Source of the DNA: Parcubacteria group bacterium
GTDB taxonomy: Bacteria > Patescibacteriota > Minisyncoccia > JACPCQ01
Length of the DNA stretch: 17,532 bases
Direction: 5' to 3'
NCBI GenBank assembly: GCA_016179715.1
Contig: JACPCQ010000040.1
Coordinates: forward strand, 1-17,532
The notes under the pieces were generated by a model. That model ran no database searches, was not told where the DNA came from, and saw only the letters and a program-made list of their open reading frames with translations. Positions 14,176 to 17,532 of the stretch are shown piece by piece; within the stretch, counting starts at the first letter, position 1; every line of letters starts with the position of its first letter. Both the position numbers and the translations under genes were made by a program.

Positions 14176-14922
14176 ATGTTATCCGGTAAAAAAACATTGC
14201 CCCGCGAATCCACACACGCAAAACGCACACGCGCCGCGCGTGTCTTGCGCATACTCAAAAAAACCTACCCCCGAGCGCGCATTGCACTCTCCTATCGCAC
14301 CCCCATGCAAATGCTCGCAGCCGTCATGCTCTCGGCACAATCAACAGACAAAAAGGTCAATGAAGTTACCGCGACGCTTTTTAAAAAATATAAGACCGCG
14401 CATGACTTCGCATCCGCAAACCCGCGCGTTTTTGAAAAAGAAATACGGCAGACTGGATTTTACCGCGCAAAAGCAAAACATATTATTGCTGCCGCGCGCA
14501 TGATTCAAAAAGATTTTGGAGGGCGTCTTCCGCGCACCATGAAAGAGACGACGCGCCTGCCCGGGGTCGCGCGAAAAACCGCAAACATCGCGCTCGGCAA
14601 CGCCTACGGCGTTGTGGAAGGCATCGCGGTGGACACGCACGTGCAGCGCATTGCGGGGCGTCTTGGACTCACGCGCTACGCGGACAGGCAGAAAGTAGAG
14701 AAAAAAAAGACCGACCCAAATAAAATAGAGGAAGATCTCATGCAACTCTTCCCCAAAAAAGAGTGGCTTCAACTCACTTACTTTATTATAGAACACGGCC
14801 GTAGCGTATGCTCGGCAAAAAAACCATTTTGTAATATCTGTCCGCTTGCAAAACTTTGCCCCTCGGCTTTTATGTTCGGGCATTTCAACAACAAGCCGCA
14901 GAACAAAACAAGTAACATATAG
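14176..14922 (+). CDS. nth: Endonuclease III (DNA glycosylase/AP lyase)
   Basis: Nth excises oxidised pyrimidines and nicks the abasic site in base excision repair. The helix-hairpin-helix LPGVARKTANIAL (128-140) with catalytic Lys 134 and VDTHVQRI (152-159) with catalytic Asp 153 are present. The 4Fe-4S ligands are C212, C219, C222 and C228 with the canonical C-x6-C-x2-C-x5-C spacing. LSAQSTD (52-58) is the other conserved block. At 248 aa it is longer than the usual 210-220, owing to a basic N-terminal tail (KKTLPRESTHAKRTRAAR) and a C-terminal tail after the cluster (229-248). The exact start is uncertain, since no SD precedes ATG 14176. Only 3 bases separate it from rsmI. Confidence 0.95.
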   Translation: MLSGKKTLPRESTHAKRTRAARVLRILKKTYPRARIALSYRTPMQMLAAVMLSAQSTDKKVNEVTATLFKKYKTAHDFASANPRVFEKEIRQTGFYRAKAKHIIAAARMIQKDFGGRLPRTMKETTRLPGVARKTANIALGNAYGVVEGIAVDTHVQRIAGRLGLTRYADRQKVEKKKTDPNKIEEDLMQLFPKKEWLQLTYFIIEHGRSVCSAKKPFCNICPLAKLCPSAFMFGHFNNKPQNKTSNI

Positions 14923-14925
14923 CGC

Positions 14926-15663
14926 ATGTCCAACCCAAAGCTTTTCATTGTTGCCACTCCTATTGGAAACCTGAAGGACATCACCCTGCGGGCTCTGGAA
15001 ACATTACGTGAAGCAGATGCCATTCTCTGCGAGGATACGCGCGTGACGCGAAAGTTGCTGGCACACTACAACATTTCAAAGCCACTCATCTCTTACCACC
15101 AACACTCCCCCGAACGCACATACCAGAAAATTGCGGCGCTGTTGGGCCCCGGCAGACAGCTCGCGCTTGTTTCCGACGCCGGCACTCCCGGCATTGCCGA
15201 CCCGGGTGCGCATCTCGTCAATTATCTGCGTCGGGAAGTGCCAGAAATTAACATCGTGCCCATCCCGGGCCCATCCGCGCTCACTGCCGCGCTTTCGGTC
15301 GCAGGCATTATGCAAAATCAGTTCTGCTTTCTTGGATGGCCGCCGCACAAAAAAGGCCGGAAAACTTTTTTTGAACATCTCGCTGCCATTGATATGCCGG
15401 TGGTGTTTTACGAGTCCCCGCATCGCATTACAAAAACACTTGACGCGCTAGAACAGGTGTTGGGCAAAGAAAGAGAAATTGTCCTTGTGCGCGAATTGAC
15501 AAAAATTCACGAGGAAATACTCCTTGGCGGTGCGGCCGATATAAAAAAACAACTCATCACAGAAAAACAACGCGGGGAATTCGTTTTGGTCATACCGTTC
15601 AAGCCGAGAAAAAGGAGGACGGAAAGCATAAAACAAGCGCAGACAAGCAACAGTAATAGCTGA
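14926..15663 (+). CDS. rsmI: 16S rRNA (cytidine1402-2'-O)-methyltransferase RsmI
   Basis: RsmI methylates the ribose of C1402 in the 16S decoding centre, using SAM. Family marks are VATPIGNL (9-16), CEDTR (35-39), the SAM-binding SDAGTPGIADPG (83-94), PGPSA (114-118), GWPPHK (137-142), FYESPHR (161-167) and ELTKIHEE (190-197). The tail after 225 is basic and low in complexity (KPRKRRTESIKQAQTSNSNS). The 245-aa length is slightly below that of E. coli RsmI. ATG 14926 starts 3 bases after the nth stop, so translational coupling is likely. The 3' flank is the tandem repeat region at 15679-15711. Confidence 0.96.
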   Translation: MSNPKLFIVATPIGNLKDITLRALETLREADAILCEDTRVTRKLLAHYNISKPLISYHQHSPERTYQKIAALLGPGRQLALVSDAGTPGIADPGAHLVNYLRREVPEINIVPIPGPSALTAALSVAGIMQNQFCFLGWPPHKKGRKTFFEHLAAIDMPVVFYESPHRITKTLDALEQVLGKEREIVLVRELTKIHEEILLGGAADIKKQLITEKQRGEFVLVIPFKPRKRRTESIKQAQTSNSNS

Positions 15664-15678
15664 AAATAGAATAAGCGC

Positions 15679-15711
15679 AAACAGAATAGCGAAAACAGAA
15701 TAGCGAAAACA
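15679..15711 (+). repeat. Tandem 14-bp repeats downstream of rsmI
   Basis: The unit aacagaatagcgaa occurs twice in a row and partly a third time, with a related agaataagcgcaa copy just before (about 15667-15679). They sit between the rsmI stop and the palindrome at 15726. Confidence 0.65.
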
Positions 15712-15725
15712 GTCAGAACAGCCCA

Positions 15726-15759
15726 TACCACATTTTGAACATATGTTCAAAATGTGGTA
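15726..15759. repeat. 34-bp perfect palindrome centred on CATATG
   Basis: The left half taccacattttgaacat and right half atgttcaaaatgtggta are exact inverse complements. It lies 17 bases upstream of the TATAAT box of the PaaX/Cas2-like gene, where the -35 should be, and a related copy lies behind that gene at 16418-16453. Confidence 0.9.
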
Positions 15760-15776
15760 CCCCCCAACTCAACCAC

Positions 15777-15782
15777 TATAAT
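15777..15782 (+). promoter_or_regulatory. -10 box of the PaaX/Cas2-like gene
   Basis: A perfect TATAAT lies 25 bases before ATG 15808. The -35 region would fall in the right arm of the palindrome 15726-15759 and is not a good match, as expected if a regulator or the palindrome itself sets activity. Confidence 0.5.
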
Positions 15783-15807
15783 CCTATTAGAGAAACCAGT
15801 CCTTGAT

Positions 15808-16371
15808 ATGAAATCAGCAAGAAGAACGAAAACAGAATATTATTCCAAAGAAATTTTAAAGTTTCTCCTTATTGCCGGAACAATAACAATTGCCGCAAGT
15901 TCTCCGTCTTTTATTGCAGCTCTCCTAAAAGAAGGAAAACGCGCATTAAAACAGAAACCCCAAAACACCAAGAGATCTTTAACGTACTTGAGAAAAAGAG
16001 GATTTGTGGAGACAAGAAGGATCGGGCACGACATCGAGATTTTGCTCACCGAAGAAGGAAAAAAGTGGGCGGGGAAATATCAAATAAATGATCTCGCAAT
16101 CCCAAGACCAGACCGGTGGGATGGCAGATGGCGAGTAGTTGTTTTTGATATCTCTACGGAATCAAATTTTATCAGAAACGTTTTTCGGCACAAGCTTAAA
16201 GAACTCGGATTTCACGCGCTACAAAAGAGTGTGTGGGTTTATCCCTTCCCCTGCGCAAGAGAGATTGAACTGCTGCGAAAATTTTTAGGCGCAGATAAAG
16301 ATCAAATTCAAGTCATGGAAGTTATAAAAATGGAAAATGATAGATTCTTACGGAAAAGTTTTGATTTATAA
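15808..16371 (+). CDS. PaaX-like protein: winged helix plus Cas2-fold domain
   Basis: Taken from ATG 15808 the protein has 187 aa; an upstream in-frame ATG (15754) would run through the palindrome and is unlikely. Residues 12-85 look like a winged helix (TKRSLTYLRKRGFVETRRIGHDIEILLTEEG, 54-84). Residues 106-187 match the Cas2-like ferredoxin fold of PaaX regulators: WRVVVFDIS (108-116), GFHALQKSVWVYPFPC (134-149) and a final strand IQVMEV (167-172). Asp 114 sits where Cas2 nucleases and PaaX proteins keep an Asp. No cas1, other cas genes or repeat array is near, so it is not CRISPR adaptation Cas2. A DNA-binding repressor or a nuclease of a mobile element are the two options. Start at 15808 is supported by the TATAAT 25 bases upstream. 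Confidence 0.82.
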   Translation: MKSARRTKTEYYSKEILKFLLIAGTITIAASSPSFIAALLKEGKRALKQKPQNTKRSLTYLRKRGFVETRRIGHDIEILLTEEGKKWAGKYQINDLAIPRPDRWDGRWRVVVFDISTESNFIRNVFRHKLKELGFHALQKSVWVYPFPCAREIELLRKFLGADKDQIQVMEVIKMENDRFLRKSFDL

Positions 16372-16417
16372 CCCGTCGTGGCTTATCATGTGTATCCTTA
16401 AGATATGTTATAGCGTA

Positions 16418-16453
16418 GTACCACAAATGGAACATATGTTTAAAATGTGGTAC
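16418..16453. repeat. Imperfect 36-bp palindrome behind the PaaX/Cas2-like gene
   Basis: Gtaccacaaatggaacat and atgtttaaaatgtggtac are inverse complements at most positions, with mismatches or wobbles at four. It shares the CATATG centre, the aaaatgtggtacccc right half and the ccac left half with 15726-15759. Confidence 0.8.
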
Positions 16454-16548
16454 CCCTAACATAAAATTGGCGCAAAAAATATGCATACGAAAATATACAA
16501 AAACCTATTAAACACAAAAACCTAAAAATCGGTATCCCCTGAACTGCG

Positions 16549-17196
16549 CTACGCCGCCTTGCGGACGGCCGCGAACTGGCAGAGCCCGTCAAAGTCGTTC
16601 TCGATACAGACCATGCCCAGGCAGCGCCACGAGCCGACCCTGCTGAGGCACAGAACGAAGCGGTGGCCGCTCCGGCTCTGCCAGACGGAACCAAGAGCGA
16701 CTATCAGGAACTCGCGCTGGACTTCCGTGTACTTCTCGCCGAAGGCGAGAAGCTCGTGAAACTCGGCCGGACGGTATCCCATCCTGTCGAGCTCGCAGAG
16801 CACCTCGTTGTTTGAGATGACTCTGCTGAAGTGGATGAGCTCCACCCCAACTTCAGCCGTTGTTCCCTTCCGCTTGGTCGGGAAGTGGAGGGAGGTGATG
16901 TCGGGGTTAGCCAAGTCGTAGCGACCGGCCTTCACCGCGTCCTCCACGCTCCTTCCGTAGTCCACGGAAATGTTGTAGGTGTTGCCTACCTTCGCCGAGG
17001 CTTCGGCGGACAGGCCGGCGGGTTTGCCGTCCGGCGTGAGCGTCTCGCGGAGAACTCGCGCGAGCGACTCGCCGTTTTGCGCCCAGCCAAGCGCGACATC
17101 AGGATTGATATCGCGCGGCAGTGCCCGCAGGACAGCCGCCTGGAACTCCACATAGCTCCCAGTCACCAGAGAGGCGGTTCCATGCTTCGTGGTCAT
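16549..17196 (-). CDS. Conserved CPR hypothetical protein
   Basis: The 215-aa protein is of unknown function, but its C-terminal part (EVLCELDRMGYRPAEFHELLAFGEKY and REFLIVALGSVWQ, about 131-173, and the end FAAVRKAA) belongs to a family I recognise as widespread and often multi-copy in Parcubacteria. The middle (TPDGKPAGLSAEASAKVGNTYNISVDYGRSVEDAVKAGRYD, 54-94) is hydrophilic, and no signal peptide is seen. ATG 17196 is chosen over 17235 because ggagg lies 5 bases upstream. Two further cysteines (134, 183, 192, 197, 206 in all) are not in a metal pattern. The gene is visibly GC-rich compared with its neighbours and has a leader of about 155 bases with two hairpins. This suggests special regulation or a shuttled gene. 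Confidence 0.78.
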   Translation of the reverse strand: MTTKHGTASLVTGSYVEFQAAVLRALPRDINPDVALGWAQNGESLARVLRETLTPDGKPAGLSAEASAKVGNTYNISVDYGRSVEDAVKAGRYDLANPDITSLHFPTKRKGTTAEVGVELIHFSRVISNNEVLCELDRMGYRPAEFHELLAFGEKYTEVQREFLIVALGSVWQSRSGHRFVLCLSRVGSWRCLGMVCIENDFDGLCQFAAVRKAA

Positions 17197-17235
17197 GGCT
17201 GTTCCTCCTTTTGGGTTTGAATTTCGCTGCCACAT

Positions 17236-17318
17236 TGCAGCTTTTAGAAAACAAGCTCTTTATTCCCTAAAAGCTGCAGTGGTTGTGCCCCAGTAGTAGA
17301 GTAAGGCTCACTACGGGG
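17236..17318 (-). promoter_or_regulatory. Structured leader of the CPR hypothetical gene
   Basis: Two hairpins are seen. Tgcagcttttag (17236-17247) and ctaaaagctgca (17267-17278) form a perfect 12-bp stem. Tgcccc-a-gtagt and actac-ggggca (about 17285-17318) form a second stem with one bulge. They lie between the promoter and the SD. The arrangement resembles the plus-strand leader at 105-153, where a strong SD also sits near inverted repeats. Confidence 0.6.
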
Positions 17319-17362
17319 CAGGCAAGCAGCCGTGTGAAAGTACTATTCCTAAACTATTTTTA

Positions 17363-17391
17363 GTACTAGCATATCATGCTATTTTTGTCAA
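17363..17391 (-). promoter_or_regulatory. Promoter of the CPR hypothetical, overlapping the secF stop
   Basis: TTGACA (17386-17391) is perfect and TAGTAC (17363-17368) lies 17 bases away. The secF stop TGA (17388-17390) is inside the -35. Confidence 0.55.
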
Positions 17392-17532
17392 TTGCCGGCA
17401 AGTTTTTTCTCCCGTCGCAGATTCCAGCTTACAAGCAAGGGGCTTGCGATAAAAATTGAGGAATACGTTCCAAAAAAGATTCCCAGCAAGAGCGCCAAAC
17501 TTAAATAACGGGTGGAAACGGGGCCGAAAACA
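17388..17532 (-). CDS. secF: Protein translocase subunit SecF (C-terminal part)
   Basis: The minus strand reads VFGPVSTRYLSLALLLGIFFGTYSSIFIASPLLVSWN and then a basic tail ending in AGN before TGA. The motif GTYSSIFIASPLL is the signature of the last membrane helix of SecF (also of SecD), which drives late steps of Sec export using the proton gradient. The N-terminal part lies outside the window. The gene is followed by a single-gene unit whose -35 box overlaps the stop codon. I prefer SecF to SecD because of the ending pattern with basic residues after SPLL. Confidence 0.9.
   Translation of the reverse strand, partial: VFGPVSTRYLSLALLLGIFFGTYSSIFIASPLLVSWNLRREKKLAGN

Noticed and set aside
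14341..14883. 180-aa minus ORF opposite nth
   Set aside because: It is antisense to nth, whose catalytic and Fe-S residues are all in place.
15754..16371. Longer 205-aa version of the Cas2-like protein
   Set aside because: The first ATG is inside the palindrome and upstream of the TATAAT; ATG 15808 fits the promoter better.
15808..16371. CRISPR adaptation Cas2
   Set aside because: The N-terminal winged helix and lack of cas1, other cas genes or an array point to the PaaX-like family instead.

Overview
The window looks like a chromosomal segment of a Candidate Phyla Radiation (Patescibacteria) bacterium, most likely Parcubacteria-like. This is an inference from four things: a 23S rRNA gene interrupted by introns and helix-tip insertions, several proteins of families I recognise mainly from CPR genomes (a DCGGPC-type single-span membrane protein, a winged-helix/nucleotidyltransferase-like regulator, a PaaX/Cas2-like protein, and a 'MGYRPAE..ELLAFGEKY' protein), AT-rich 'aaattccaaatttc' hairpin insertions, and small tightly packed housekeeping genes. 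No lineage assignment could be computed.

Layout. 1-750: promoter, hairpin leader, a small putative secreted protein (+) and its terminator. 759-2865: rodA and a conserved membrane protein (-). 2907-9461: a 23S-5S rRNA operon (-) with its own promoter and terminator but no 16S in the window. The 23S gene spans about 5.4 kb because it carries two group I introns with LAGLIDADG endonuclease genes (at E. coli positions 1931 and 2656/2657, the latter inside the sarcin-ricin loop), plus about nine extra insertions in peripheral helices, several of them copies of repeats also found outside the gene. A 3'-half remnant of a second 5S gene sits after the intact 5S. 9573-12091: a small zinc-finger-like protein, a TM-helix channel-like protein, tRNA-Val(CAC), a tRNA-like remnant and a winged-helix regulator, all (-). 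12112-13339: rplJ-rplL (-) with an L10 leader that overlaps a terminator hairpin. 13407-15663: truB, nth and rsmI (+), closely spaced. 15726-16453: a PaaX/Cas2-like gene (+) bracketed by two related CATATG-centred palindromes. 16549-17391: a GC-rich conserved CPR hypothetical (-) with a long structured leader whose promoter overlaps the secF stop codon. 17388-17532: 3' end of secF (-).

Functionally the segment is dominated by translation: rRNA, L10/L7-L12, a tRNA, TruB (tRNA U55) and RsmI (16S C1402). Cell wall elongation (RodA), base excision repair (Nth) and protein export (SecF) are also represented. The most unusual parts are the rRNA operon and the palindrome-flanked Cas2-like gene.
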